64,000 nucleotides of DNA. Source: Cytophagales bacterium. GTDB taxonomy: Bacteria > Bacteroidota > Bacteroidia > Cytophagales > Cyclobacteriaceae. Positions within the stretch are counted from its first letter, which is position 1. The number at the start of each line of letters is the position of its first letter. Under the pieces are notes generated by a model that worked only from the letters and a program-made list of their open reading frames with translations, ran no database searches and was not told where the DNA came from. The stretch spans positions 20,397 through 84,396 of the forward strand of contig JAKSDO010000209.1 in assembly GCA_022360055.1 (NCBI GenBank), read 5' to 3'. Below are positions 17,824 to 27,076 of this stretch, piece by piece. The translations under genes and the position numbers were made by a program.

Positions 17824-19571
17824 TATTCAGTCCTCCTTTCTTTAATTTTATGCTCCATTTCCTGTTCGTATTTTTTGAACTCTTTGGAATTGAATTCGGA
17901 ATAATTCATTTGTTTCATCAGGTTGATGGCTTTTTTGTAAAACTCAGAAATCTCCTCAAAAGCCTCGAAATCAAGAGATTCATTGCAAAATCTTAATACA
18001 TATTCCAGCATGTACACCTGCCGCTCAATCGGGCAGTTCATATCAATTTTATCAAAGGCGTCCTGCTGCAGGATTACAAAGTCGATCACTTCACTTTTCC
18101 AAAACTGCTGGTGATAATCGAGCGGCACCGCATCATCCCCTAAGATACTGATCTGGTCGGCAGCTTCTCGACCTTTCAGAACAATATCTTTGGTCTGATT
18201 TACCTTCTCCACCCAGTTCTGCGAGATGTTCTCATTTGAATAGTCAATAAACTCATCATATTCCAGATATTTTGAATAGGAATCAACCGGTTCTATTGCC
18301 GGATATCTTTTGGAATCTGCTCTGCCTTGAGCAAGCGCATAAAAACACCTGGCAGCTTTTCTGGTCGATTCAGTGACGGGTTCTTTAAGATTACCACCGG
18401 CCGGAGATACGGTCCCTATAAATGTTACTGATCCTGTTTCCCCATTGTTCAGATGCACAAAACCGGCCCTGGAATAAAAATTGGAAATTATCGCGGTGAG
18501 GTCCATCGGGAAGGCATCCGGACCCGGCAGCTCCTCCAGCCTGTTTGACATCTCTCGCAATGCCTGGGCCCATCTGGAGGTGGAGTCGGCCAATAAAAGC
18601 ACCTTCAATCCCATGGCCCTGTAGTATTCGGCGATGGTCATACCTACATAGACCGAAGCCTCTCTGGCCGCGACGGGCATATTGGAGGTATTGCAAATGA
18701 TGGTCGTTCTTTCCGCCAGTTTGCGACCGGTTCTCGTATCGACAAGTTCCGGAAATTCTTTGAATATTTCCACTACCTCATTAGCGCGCTCTCCACAGGC
18801 AGTGAACAACACGAGGTCAGCTTCGCCGTTTTTGGCAATGGCGTGTTGTAATACGGTTTTCCCGGCTCCAAACGGTCCGGGAATAAACCCTGTTCCGCCT
18901 TCGGTAATTGGATTTAACGTATCGATTGCCCGCTGCCCGGTTTCCAAAATCTTAAAGGGCCGGGGTTTGTTTTTATAGTTTCTGATCGGAACTTTCACCG
19001 GCCATTTCTGACTCATCTTCACCTCTAATTCTTCCGTGTCCGTCTCAATCACGGCAATCACATCTTTGTTGGTGTATGGACCTTTTTTGGCAATAGACTT
19101 TATTTTTCCGTATGCAGTGAATGCAAATGGCACCATGATCTTGTGATTGATCCACTTTTCAGAAACTTCGCCTATCCAGTCCCCTCCCGTCACCTGATCA
19201 CCGACTTTGGCAGTGGGTGCAAATTCATAAACCGCATCGTCCAATGCGTAGGTATATTCGCCTCTTTTCAGATATATAGACTCCATCTTGTTCAGGTCGT
19301 TTTGGAGGCCGTCGTAATTTTTTGATAAGAGACCCGGCCCCAGCTCGATTTCAAGCATAGAACCTGTAAAGTTTACTTCCGAGCCAATCTTTACCCCGGA
19401 AGTAGATTCAAATACCTGGGCATAGACGGTATCGCCGAATACTTTGATCACCTCCGATCTCAACTCTACATCGTTGTGCTTTACGTAGCATATCTCATTT
19501 TGACCTACGGGCCCGTCTACGTTAATGGTCAGCAAGTTTGATATAATGGAGGTGATTTTACCTTTTGTCAT
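17820..19571 (-). CDS. ntpA: V-type ATP synthase catalytic subunit A
   Basis: A 583-residue catalytic subunit of the A3B3 head. The Walker A motif GPFGAGKT is at residues 232-239, the non-homologous region typical of A subunits precedes it (KVGDQVTGGDWIGEV), and LLADSTSRWAQALREMSNRL (Walker B and the following helix) is intact. It overlaps subunit B by four bases, and DUF2764 lies 11 bases upstream. The enzyme couples ATP hydrolysis or synthesis to ion flow across the inner membrane. Confidence 0.97.
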   Translation of the reverse strand: MTKGKITSIISNLLTINVDGPVGQNEICYVKHNDVELRSEVIKVFGDTVYAQVFESTSGVKIGSEVNFTGSMLEIELGPGLLSKNYDGLQNDLNKMESIYLKRGEYTYALDDAVYEFAPTAKVGDQVTGGDWIGEVSEKWINHKIMVPFAFTAYGKIKSIAKKGPYTNKDVIAVIETDTEELEVKMSQKWPVKVPIRNYKNKPRPFKILETGQRAIDTLNPITEGGTGFIPGPFGAGKTVLQHAIAKNGEADLVLFTACGERANEVVEIFKEFPELVDTRTGRKLAERTTIICNTSNMPVAAREASVYVGMTIAEYYRAMGLKVLLLADSTSRWAQALREMSNRLEELPGPDAFPMDLTAIISNFYSRAGFVHLNNGETGSVTFIGTVSPAGGNLKEPVTESTRKAARCFYALAQGRADSKRYPAIEPVDSYSKYLEYDEFIDYSNENISQNWVEKVNQTKDIVLKGREAADQISILGDDAVPLDYHQQFWKSEVIDFVILQQDAFDKIDMNCPIERQVYMLEYVLRFCNESLDFEAFEEISEFYKKAINLMKQMNYSEFNSKEFKKYEQEMEHKIKERRTEY

Positions 19572-19582
19572 AATGATGAGAT

Positions 19583-20416
19583 TTATTTTCTTTCTGTGAT
19601 TTCAAGGTTTTCAAGTGCTTGTGTCGTCAGGTATTCAAGCCGGTCCCGGCCTTTTTCATCATCCAGTTCAATGTGTCTGCTTATGATGTCCAGCTTAATG
19701 ATATATGCCAGGATATTATCAATTTCAAAGAAAGATGCCGAAGTGAGCTCATCGCAGAAATTCCATCTCAACCGATCCGTAAAATCATCCAGTTCTTTGA
19801 CAGCCCTGTTTTCGATATGCACAATGAGCTGGTTGATGAAAGGAAATTGCTCCGATAAACCAAAGTCTTTTGCGCTACTTTTTTCAAGGGCCCCTGAGGT
19901 TCGTTCATCATCCAGGATTTCATCGTCATTCAGATCAGCGGGTGTTCTACTGTTGATGGCCTTCATCATGTTTCTCAAGCTCAATTCGAAAGCGGCATAG
20001 TTTCTGTTAAATTTGTTTTTGCTTTTTTGGAGTATCTCAAAATAGGACTGCAACAAGAGGCGCTCAATCTCTAGCATACTCATTTCGTTAAACTTCCCCT
20101 CATATGTTTCCAATATATCTCGAATGAAACTTGGAAGCTGATCCGAATGCACGTGATATTCTTCAATGATCTCTTTCGGTATACTGGAGAATTTTTGGAA
20201 ATGAACATGCGGACGAGGCAACTGCCGGTTTACTGCGATGGTACTTACGAGGTTTTTTATGTCATTGATATACAGCAATTCCCGGAGATAAATTCGATCT
20301 GCAGCTTCGGTATTTTGCCGGATAGTACGATAAAGTTCTGTTATATCATAATTTATGCTTTTACTGTCCATATCCAACACGGGAAGGGAAGAAACTAAAT
20401 AGTAGTATCCGGTCAT
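19583..20416 (-). CDS. DUF2764 protein of the V-ATPase operon
   Basis: A 277-residue helical protein beginning TGYYYLVSSLPVLDMD, the DUF2764 signature. Members sit between subunits E and A in the compact V-ATPase operons of Bacteroidota, Chlamydiae and relatives. Because these operons lack recognisable C/d and F genes, DUF2764 is a candidate for the missing C/d-like connector, but this is inference from position only. It lies 14 bases downstream of ntpE and 11 bases upstream of ntpA, thus in the same transcript. Confidence 0.88.
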   Translation of the reverse strand: MTGYYYLVSSLPVLDMDSKSINYDITELYRTIRQNTEAADRIYLRELLYINDIKNLVSTIAVNRQLPRPHVHFQKFSSIPKEIIEEYHVHSDQLPSFIRDILETYEGKFNEMSMLEIERLLLQSYFEILQKSKNKFNRNYAAFELSLRNMMKAINSRTPADLNDDEILDDERTSGALEKSSAKDFGLSEQFPFINQLIVHIENRAVKELDDFTDRLRWNFCDELTSASFFEIDNILAYIIKLDIISRHIELDDEKGRDRLEYLTTQALENLEITERK

Positions 20417-20430
20417 TTATTCGGTTGGGC

Positions 20431-21027
20431 TTAGTTAAAAAGTATATCCTTTGATCTTTCTCTCAAATAGGGTTTAAAAAATTCTATAAAATCTTCATCG
20501 CTGAATACAATCTGAAATGTTTTGCCCGACTGTGACACTTTGAATCCCCCTTTTAGTTTTTTATCAAAAGTAATATTAAGGTTTTTAATTTCTTTGGAAA
20601 GACTTTTTTCAAAACTTTTGTCAATTTTTTCTTTTAAGCCTTCTGAAAGTGAAATGTTCGTGCCCGATGCAGACCTCCACTCTTTTACCACTTCCAGTAT
20701 AATCCCTTTCAAGAATTCCGGATCTTCGAAGGCCATCGAAATACTTTCGGACAGGATTTTGTCAGATAAAAGATTTTGTATGTTTTGTTTTAAGGAACTG
20801 ATGGCTTGCTGCCCCCCCAGTTTTATTTCCGAAATGCTGTTCTTTTGAAGGGCGTCAGCTTCTTTCCCGGCATTTTCAATAATCCTTTCAGCTTCTCCTT
20901 TGGCTTTTTTTACAATCGAATCAGCTTTTTGCCGAGCTTCATCAATTATTTTCTCAACCTCTTGATTTGCTTTCTCTATTCCTTCCTCATAAATCTTTTG
21001 CGTGAGCAGGTCAATATTTTTTTCCAT
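20431..21027 (-). CDS. ntpE: V-type ATP synthase subunit E (peripheral stalk)
   Basis: A 198-residue stator subunit. The long N-terminal helix (KIYEEGIEKANQEVEKIIDE, then KKAKGEAERIIENAGKEA) is typical of subunit E, followed by a globular C-terminus that ends in LRERSKDILFN. I use the ATG at 21027; the longer frame starts in an unlikely A-rich leader. It is the first gene of the operon E-DUF2764-A-B-D-I-K. The rex gene ends 109 bases upstream on the same strand. Confidence 0.9.
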   Translation of the reverse strand: MEKNIDLLTQKIYEEGIEKANQEVEKIIDEARQKADSIVKKAKGEAERIIENAGKEADALQKNSISEIKLGGQQAISSLKQNIQNLLSDKILSESISMAFEDPEFLKGIILEVVKEWRSASGTNISLSEGLKEKIDKSFEKSLSKEIKNLNITFDKKLKGGFKVSQSGKTFQIVFSDEDFIEFFKPYLRERSKDILFN

Positions 21028-21136
21028 ATTGTGTACATTTAATGATGTCCTAAAAAAAAAGCTTTTCCATCGATAAAACAATTAAAAAATCCTTTGAATG
21101 CGGAACTTATCACGGAATGACCAATATTAACGAATT

Positions 21137-21805
21137 TTATTTATATATCAGCGGCCTGCCGGCATTCAACTTCCATTTGATCATTGCCAGACCCGAATCA
21201 ATTGAAGTGTTTTCTACGATTACAGTGCCCGGTGCAGAAATGGGAGAAGCTGAGAAGTTCCAGATGGCTTTTATTCCGCATTCAATTATTGTATCGGCAA
21301 TTATTTGCGCCTGTTCGGAAGGCGTAGTAATAATTCCGATTTCAACAGGTGTTTCATTGAAACGTTTTTTGAAGTTTTTTATATGATAAATTTTTGTACT
21401 GATTACTCTCGTTCCGACTTTTTCGGTATCAATGTCAAACCCTGCAATAATTTCAAGCCCTTCTTGACTAAACTGATTATATTTTATCAAAGCAGTTCCT
21501 AAGTTTCCAATACCAATAATAAAAGCTTTTTTGGGATCGCGATACCCCAAAAATTTTTCGATGTTCTGTACCAGTTTGTTTATTTCGTACCCCACCTTGG
21601 TTTTCCCTGCCACCTTAATAAACGAAAAATCTTTTGTGATCTGAGTCGAATCAATGCGCAGAGTTTTGGCTATATCCGGCGCCGACACATATACGTTTTC
21701 TTTACCTTTTAAAGATTTCAAAAACGACAGGTATAACGGGAACCTTCTTATCGTTGGTGCCGGTAATACGGAGTGCTTCTTCCTGCTAGGAATTGTTTTG
21801 TTCAT
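21137..21805 (-). CDS. rex: Redox-sensing transcriptional repressor Rex
   Basis: A 222-residue Rex protein, which represses fermentation and anaerobic-energy genes until NADH rises. It has an N-terminal winged helix (PTIRRFPLYLSFLKSL, DSTQITKDFSFI), a Rossmann NAD(H)-binding domain (AFIIGIGNLGTALIKY, then GFDID) and a C-terminal swapped helix. The ATG at 21805 is preferred to a TTG 15 bases upstream. It is directly upstream of, and codirectional with, the V-ATPase operon, and divergent from two universal stress genes, so redox control of ion-motive energy metabolism is plausible. Confidence 0.9.
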   Translation of the reverse strand: MNKTIPSRKKHSVLPAPTIRRFPLYLSFLKSLKGKENVYVSAPDIAKTLRIDSTQITKDFSFIKVAGKTKVGYEINKLVQNIEKFLGYRDPKKAFIIGIGNLGTALIKYNQFSQEGLEIIAGFDIDTEKVGTRVISTKIYHIKNFKKRFNETPVEIGIITTPSEQAQIIADTIIECGIKAIWNFSASPISAPGTVIVENTSIDSGLAMIKWKLNAGRPLIYK

Positions 21806-22197
21806 TGACTGAAAAATCAATAAAGAAATTTTTCTTTAAAAGAAAATTACGCAAAGTATTGTTTCAAGGTTTCAAATAAAGAAATATTTCACTGAAAACT
21901 CCCCCGAGACTGAAATCGTGAAGTTCCAAAAAAGAGTTCCCGTTCATCATACGCCTATTTATATGCTTATCCGCCCCGGCTCGTCTGAAACTTCCATCCA
22001 TACCTTGAAGCAGGGACCAAAGGAATTCTGTCGATCAAAACGTTTATGAACCCCAACAACACGGCTGCTATTTTCGTATAAAGATAGTAAAACTATTACA
22101 AATGCGATGAAACAATTCATTATGCAATAAATACACGCTAAAAGTGCATAATTGCTATCAAATTTTTTTAAAAGATAAAAACAATAAGACAAGGATC
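21806..22197. other. Divergent rex / usp intergenic region with two related palindromes
   Basis: 392 bases without a gene. Two related AT-rich inverted repeats lie in front of rex: AAAGAAA-TT-TTTCTTT at 21822-21837 and AAAGAAATATTTC at 21878-21890. They are 56 bases apart and do not match the classical Rex box (TTGTGA-N6-TCACAA). They may be operators or fortuitous. No consensus promoter was found for either gene. Confidence 0.35.
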
Positions 22198-23112
22198 ATG
22201 TACAGATACAGTAATCTTTTAGTTGCTCACAATTTAACTGATATGGACAAACCGGTTATGCAATATGCGGGTATGATCAGCCATATGGCAAAAACCGAAT
22301 GCATTTATAATCTGCATCTGACAAGAAATTTAAACATCCCAAGAGAAGTTCTTGAAGCGTATTCTCATTTGATGCATCCGTTAGACGAGTTTGTATTGAA
22401 AAAAATGCGAGAAACTGTTAAAGCGTACTTTGAGGATCTTTCCGATACTAAAATGGTTTATTCGGCTAAGGAAGGGGTTCCGTTGGAGGAAATACTACAG
22501 CAAATTACAGCGCGGGACATTGACATGTTCATCCTCGGGAGAAAAACAGACACCAGGGAAACTCGTCGCCTCCTGGTCAAGCTGGTCCGAAAAGCACCGT
22601 GTTCCGTATTTATAGTTCCTGAACGAACAAAGCCTCTCATATCCAGACTATTAGTTCCTGTGGATTTTTCAAAGCACTCAGAAGATGCCATGGATGTAGC
22701 GGTAGCCTTTGCCGCATCCAAAGGGATCCCTCATATTCAATGCCTGAATGTTTACCAACTTCCGACAGGATATTACAAAACCGGTAAAACCGAAGAAGAG
22801 TTTTCGGAGATTATGAAGAAACATGCCCGAGAAAAATACAAAGAGTTTATTCAAAGAATCGATCTGAAAGGAGTTTCAGTTACTCCCGAATTTGTGTTGG
22901 ACAAAGAAATTGCCAAATCCATTCATAGAATAATAAGGAAGGAAGACATTGATTTGATGGTAATTGGCGCTCGCGGAAGAAGTACCGGGGCCGGGGTGCT
23001 GCTCGGCAGCGTTACGGAAGACCTGATCCGCTCTACCGATGTGCCGCTTATTGCCGTGAAAAAGAAAGGCGCTGGGATAACATTTACGGAAGCCTTATTT
23101 AAATATGATTAA
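22198..23112 (+). CDS. Tandem universal stress protein (two USP domains)
   Basis: A 304-residue protein with two UspA-like alpha/beta domains. The N-terminal domain (YRYSNLLVAHNLTDMDKPVM) is degenerate in its nucleotide loop; the C-terminal domain (SRLLVPVDFSKHSEDAMDVA) has GARGRSTGAGVLLGSVTEDLI, which fits the ATP-binding G-x2-G-x9-GS motif. The ATG at 22198 is chosen because AAGGA precedes it at suitable spacing; the upstream in-frame ATG lies in a poor leader. A related gene follows 56 bases downstream. Confidence 0.9.
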   Translation: MYRYSNLLVAHNLTDMDKPVMQYAGMISHMAKTECIYNLHLTRNLNIPREVLEAYSHLMHPLDEFVLKKMRETVKAYFEDLSDTKMVYSAKEGVPLEEILQQITARDIDMFILGRKTDTRETRRLLVKLVRKAPCSVFIVPERTKPLISRLLVPVDFSKHSEDAMDVAVAFAASKGIPHIQCLNVYQLPTGYYKTGKTEEEFSEIMKKHAREKYKEFIQRIDLKGVSVTPEFVLDKEIAKSIHRIIRKEDIDLMVIGARGRSTGAGVLLGSVTEDLIRSTDVPLIAVKKKGAGITFTEALFKYD

Positions 23113-23168
23113 TCTTTGGTTTTAATGCTTCCCTGCATAGTGTCAATATTAATAGGAAAGGAGTAACA

Positions 23169-24326
23169 ATGAAAATGCTAAAAAAAATTTTGCTGCCGAC
23201 AGATTTCAGCATATCATCCAAGGGGCCCATGGAAATGGCGATTGCCCTGGCTAAAAATTTTGATTCTGAAATAACCCTGCTTCATGTAATACCAGGTGTT
23301 CCCAAATCGAAAGAGGTTTTGGATATGCTGAAAAAAACCGTACGAGATCAGTTTACGGCTATCCGTAAAAAAATTAATAGCAGTGGAGGAAAGACTGCGG
23401 AACCGGTTATCGCGACCGGCAACTATTCCGATCAAATCATTCGACATGCAGAAAGGCAGGATGTAAACCTGATACTGATGGGTTCCGGGAAAAAAGAAAA
23501 TACTGGGAAATTTAAATTGAGCGCTACAACAGCAAAAGTGATTCGAAAATCGAACAAACCGGTATGGGTAATTAAACGGGAGATGCCTTCCGGCATTAAG
23601 AGAATATGCTGTCCCATAGATTTTTCTGAGCCTTCTCGCATCGCGCTAAACAATGCCATTCATCTGGCGCGTGAATTCCGGGCAGAATTAACTGTGTTGA
23701 ATGTGATAGCCCCATTGACCGATGCACCCTTGCCGCCGAACGTTCGGCTAACTTTTGAGCAGCAATCAATTGCCGAGAAGGAAACCTTTAAATTTGAGCG
23801 GTTTTTAAGCCAATTCGATTTCCATGATGTAAAATTGTGCCGGGAGATTTATCAGGGTAAACCTTATCAGGAAATCCTGAAAAGGATTGATGTACGTAAG
23901 AGCGACCTTTTGGTGATGGGGACGAGCGGTAGAACCGGTCTGGGCAGGATATTAATAGGCAGCGTAACTGAAAAAGTCATCAACGAGATCCCCTGCTCTT
24001 TCATCATCCTGAAGGATGAAAACGTCATACGCATATGTATAGAAACAAAGATGCATGACCAGGAAGCCAATTTTGCCGAAAGCCAGCAATTGCTGAGCAA
24101 AGGATTTGCAAAGGAAGCTATACGCCAGCTTAGACGCTGTCTTAATATAGATTGTTCGTTCATTCCCGCCTGGGAAGTTATGGCCACTGCTTACGAAAAA
24201 TTGGGCCACAAAAGCAAAGCACAGGATTGCCGAAATAAGATTAAGAAAATTCGTGAACGGCGCGAACAACAACAGGTGGAATTTGATATACGTCGCCGCC
24301 ATCATCACCCATTTATCAAAGGATGA
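23169..24326 (+). CDS. Tandem universal stress protein with TPR-like C-terminal extension
   Basis: A 385-residue protein: USP domain 1 (KKILLPTDFSISSKGPMEMA, with GSGKKENTGKF as a modified loop), USP domain 2 (KRICCPIDFSEPSRIALNNA, loop GTSGRTGLGRILIGSVTEKV), then about 95 residues not found in ordinary USPs: a helical repeat (ESQQLLSKGFAKEAIRQLRR, IPAWEVMATAYEKLGHKSKA) with TPR character and a basic, His-rich end (RRRHHHPFIKG). A strong AAAGGAG ribosome-binding site (23157-23163) precedes the ATG. Probably in one transcript with the upstream USP gene. Confidence 0.88.
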   Translation: MKMLKKILLPTDFSISSKGPMEMAIALAKNFDSEITLLHVIPGVPKSKEVLDMLKKTVRDQFTAIRKKINSSGGKTAEPVIATGNYSDQIIRHAERQDVNLILMGSGKKENTGKFKLSATTAKVIRKSNKPVWVIKREMPSGIKRICCPIDFSEPSRIALNNAIHLAREFRAELTVLNVIAPLTDAPLPPNVRLTFEQQSIAEKETFKFERFLSQFDFHDVKLCREIYQGKPYQEILKRIDVRKSDLLVMGTSGRTGLGRILIGSVTEKVINEIPCSFIILKDENVIRICIETKMHDQEANFAESQQLLSKGFAKEAIRQLRRCLNIDCSFIPAWEVMATAYEKLGHKSKAQDCRNKIKKIRERREQQQVEFDIRRRHHHPFIKG

Positions 24327-24589
24327 GGCCGGGACAATAAGAAATCCAACCCGATTTAATCATTGGAATTTCGCGATGCAGGGTCAAAATCATTATTGAG
24401 TTAGCTGCTTGTAGTCATTATTTGCAATATATACCAAGACATAATGGTCTCCTATTTTTTTGATTTCCGGGTTATGTGTCCAAAAAACTCTCTGATCTAC
24501 TTTTTGGTAATGGCATCCAGCTTATTGCTAAACCTAAAAGAAATATGCAAAACGTTAACTTGAGTCAATCAGATAGCATTTCTGTACTA

Positions 24590-25402
24590 TTACTTTTGTA
24601 ATTCAAATACTGACCAAATAGGCTTATGGTCAGACTGAAGCTTTTCTTTTTCTTCAATTATTTCTGCACTTTTTATTTTTAAACCTTTGAAAAAAATATG
24701 ATCAATCACTGTATCCTCAAATTTTTTCGGATAACAATACGTTGTTCGATCTTTCATATCCATACCAAGTGCTTTCCATGAATTTGAAAAGCCAATATTG
24801 TAAAAATATGATAAAGGCTTCGAATCGTATAAATCATTAAAATCGCCAGCTAAGATAATTTTATCAGAGCCATTGTATTTGTTTTCTATCACTTTTGATA
24901 GCTGTTGTGCTTTACTATTGGCTGGATCTGATGCTCCAGAGGGAATATGCAAACTAAATATTTGAACGCTGTTTTTTTTGTCAATATTAACATTTGCAAC
25001 AACTGCTGAAGCAGGAGACCACCCTGTGCCTTCCAAAGGAATTTCATGAGGGTTTTCTAAGGGGAATTTACTGAGTATTGATTTATATTTTCCGTAATAC
25101 TTCCCTGTTTTATCCTTAAATTCCTTAGCATGATTTGCAGAAGCTATGTCTCCTTCATAGCTATATTTTAGCCCAAGAATTTGTCCTACTTTTTTAGTCC
25201 ACCCCTTTACCGGAACTTCATTAAAACAGATAATATCGGCCTGTTCGGATTGCAATAGCTGAGATACGGCTTGGGGAGACGTGTTTTTTCCGAATTCAAC
25301 ATTATAAGTTATGACTTTAAACTCCTTTGCAAAGTTCTTTTCTGTACAAATAAAAGCCATTAAGATGACCAATGTGGCTTTGAATAAATTTTTTAATTTC
25401 AT
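24590..25402 (-). CDS. Exported endonuclease/exonuclease/phosphatase (EEP) family protein
   Basis: A 270-residue protein with a signal peptide (MKLKNLFKATLVILMAFICTEKNFA) and an EEP fold: ITYNVEFGK, IICFNEVP (metal Glu), LAGDFNDLYDSKPL (Asp/Asn pair), DTVIDHIFF and QSDHKPIW with the catalytic His. Family members cut DNA, RNA or phosphate esters; with export, an extracellular nuclease or phosphodiesterase is likely. The ATG at 25402 is preferred over two upstream in-frame starts. The gene is visibly more AT-rich than its neighbours and lies beside an IS remnant, which suggests acquisition by transfer. Confidence 0.85.
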   Translation of the reverse strand: MKLKNLFKATLVILMAFICTEKNFAKEFKVITYNVEFGKNTSPQAVSQLLQSEQADIICFNEVPVKGWTKKVGQILGLKYSYEGDIASANHAKEFKDKTGKYYGKYKSILSKFPLENPHEIPLEGTGWSPASAVVANVNIDKKNSVQIFSLHIPSGASDPANSKAQQLSKVIENKYNGSDKIILAGDFNDLYDSKPLSYFYNIGFSNSWKALGMDMKDRTTYCYPKKFEDTVIDHIFFKGLKIKSAEIIEEKEKLQSDHKPIWSVFELQK

Positions 25403-25524
25403 TTTTTTAATTGTGTAGAACATGTTTGTATGAGTATAGTCCTTACAATTAGGCAACTATCCTTACACGCTGTGTCTGTTGAATAAATATTGGTTAAAAA
25501 TATAGAAAATGCCTATCTTATTAT

Positions 25525-25809
25525 ATACAAGGCAAGAAAGATTACCAAGAAAAATCATACACACAATTCCTATTGAGTGAGCGTGTTCCAGAGCAGGGTT
25601 TTTATCGTCGTTTAAAGGCTGTTTTGGATTTGGATTTCCTGTATAAATTAACCAAGAATTATTATGGAACAAATAGGTATAAGAGTATCGACCCAGTAGT
25701 ATTCTTTGAACTATGTCTGGTAGGTTATTTGAAAAATATCACCAGTGATAGGTGGTTGATCGAACATAGGGGTATGCGTTTGGATATCCTTTATTTCTTT
25801 GGCGTATAA
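25525..25809 (+). mobile_element. IS1182-type transposase, decayed N-terminal fragment
   Basis: Translating from 25525 gives an IQGKKDYQEKSYTQFLLSER start followed by VPEQGFYRRLKAVLDLDFLY and SIDPVVFFELCLVGYLKNIT, the N-terminal DUF772 region of IS1182-family transposases. The expected initiator is replaced by ATA, and the frame ends after DILYFFGV at 25809, so only about 95 of the usual 450-550 residues remain. The catalytic DDE part is missing and I could not identify the IS ends. It is a dead element. Confidence 0.8.
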
Positions 25810-26103
25810 GCAATTGTCGGCCCTGTGGGTGGGCGCCTGCCGGGCAAGAAAAATTATAAATTTTTCAGGCTAATTTCATTTTTTAAAAAGAACAGATGTA
25901 CCGGACTTTTTATTTTTAGTAGCTTGAATCAACCCAAAGTGGTGAAATGCTTCACCGCCACAGTTATAGAGCGCTCTCAGATTAATAAACTGCCAAGGCA
26001 TCTGTGGCTGGGAACCATGCGTGTAATACTTCCAAGACAAGCAGATTGTTATTTTTAAATTGAATAATCTTTCAACCATTGCATTTTGCGATAGTGATGC
26101 TAT
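25810..26103. other. Non-coding stretch behind the IS remnant
   Basis: About 290 bases with no convincing gene. Minus-strand frame 25876-26127 is open but shows no recognisable domain and runs into the tetR promoter. It may contain more IS debris. Confidence 0.3.
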
Positions 26104-26127
26104 TATATTTGCAACGGACAGTTGCAA
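26104..26127 (+). promoter_or_regulatory. tetR -7 element overlapped by an inverted-repeat operator
   Basis: TATATTTG at 26104-26111 matches TAnnTTTG. Overlapping it, TTGCAAC (26109-26115) and GTTGCAA (26121-26127) form a perfect 7-bp inverted repeat with a 5-base spacer, placed at the expected transcription start. Repressor binding here would block initiation of the gene at 26143, as in TetR autoregulation. No good -33 box was found. Confidence 0.55.
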
Positions 26128-26142
26128 TTTAAAGTTTTTGGA

Positions 26143-26823
26143 ATGGAAGAGTTCTTAACCCAAATGAGAATACAGGTAAACAAGAGGGTTTTTTTAAAAG
26201 ATCCCGATACCTCGGAAAAAGGGAGAAAGATAATTAGCAATAGTATATTACTTATAGACGAAATCGGTTTTGAAAATTTTACCTTTAAAAAGTTAGGGAT
26301 GAAAATTGGTTCTCCGGAAAGTACGATTTACAGGTATTTTGAGAACAAACATAAGATTCTGCTTTATCTTACCATATGGTATTGGAGTTGGCTTGAATAC
26401 AGATTGGTATTCAGCACGATCAATATTAATTCCCCGGAGGAAAAACTGAACACGGCGATTAAATTATTGGTCGAACCTATCAAAGAAGACAGTGATTTTT
26501 CACATATTAATGAAGTGGTACTGAACCGCATCGTGATTTCAGAATCTGCAAAATCGTACTTCACCAAGGATGTCGGTGAAGACAATAAAGATGGAGTCTT
26601 CAAGGTCTATAAGCGACTGGTACAACGAGTAAGTGATATGGTATTGGCCATAAACCCGGATTTTGAATACCCGAATATGCTCATTTCAACAGTTGTTGAA
26701 GGCGCTCATCAGCAACGGCATTTTGCTAAATATTTACCCTCGTTGACTAATGTAAGGAAAGGCAAGAAAGATATCACGAATTTCTTTATTCAGATGGTTT
26801 TCAATACAATACAGAAGAAATAA
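26143..26823 (+). CDS. TetR/AcrR family transcriptional regulator
   Basis: A 226-residue regulator. The N-terminal helix-turn-helix reads IISNSILLIDEIGFENFTFK then KLGMKIGSPESTIYRYFENKHKIL, a standard TetR DNA-binding domain at about residues 25-75; the C-terminal helical ligand domain has no identified ligand. The ATG at 26143 is chosen because the upstream in-frame start (26122) lies inside the inverted-repeat operator. It stands alone in an AT-rich patch beside the IS remnant; its own promoter is the only visible target. Confidence 0.9.
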   Translation: MEEFLTQMRIQVNKRVFLKDPDTSEKGRKIISNSILLIDEIGFENFTFKKLGMKIGSPESTIYRYFENKHKILLYLTIWYWSWLEYRLVFSTININSPEEKLNTAIKLLVEPIKEDSDFSHINEVVLNRIVISESAKSYFTKDVGEDNKDGVFKVYKRLVQRVSDMVLAINPDFEYPNMLISTVVEGAHQQRHFAKYLPSLTNVRKGKKDITNFFIQMVFNTIQKK

Positions 26824-27076
26824 ATCAAATTTTTTTAACCCGATTTATTCCCAATAAGTCATTTTCCAAAGAATAATATATCTGTAAAAGGATGCATCCT
26901 AAGCAAATACGCATCGGGATCTTCGGGCGAAAAATTGTGGATTTTTCGGGTTAACTGCTCTTTTACCTGGATTATCCAGATAATCGGAATATCAAATAAT
27001 CCGCTACAACGGATCGGTAAGCTTTAGTTAATATTTGCGACTCATCAAAAACGGGAGTGCTCAGTCTGTGATAAGT

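Noticed and set aside
21028..21136. Possible Rex box between rex and ntpE
   Set aside because: Only isolated TCAC/ATGA half-sites are present; no TTGTGA-N6-TCACAA-like dyad was found.
25876..26127. 83-residue minus-strand frame behind the IS remnant
   Set aside because: No domain recognised and it runs through the tetR promoter and operator.
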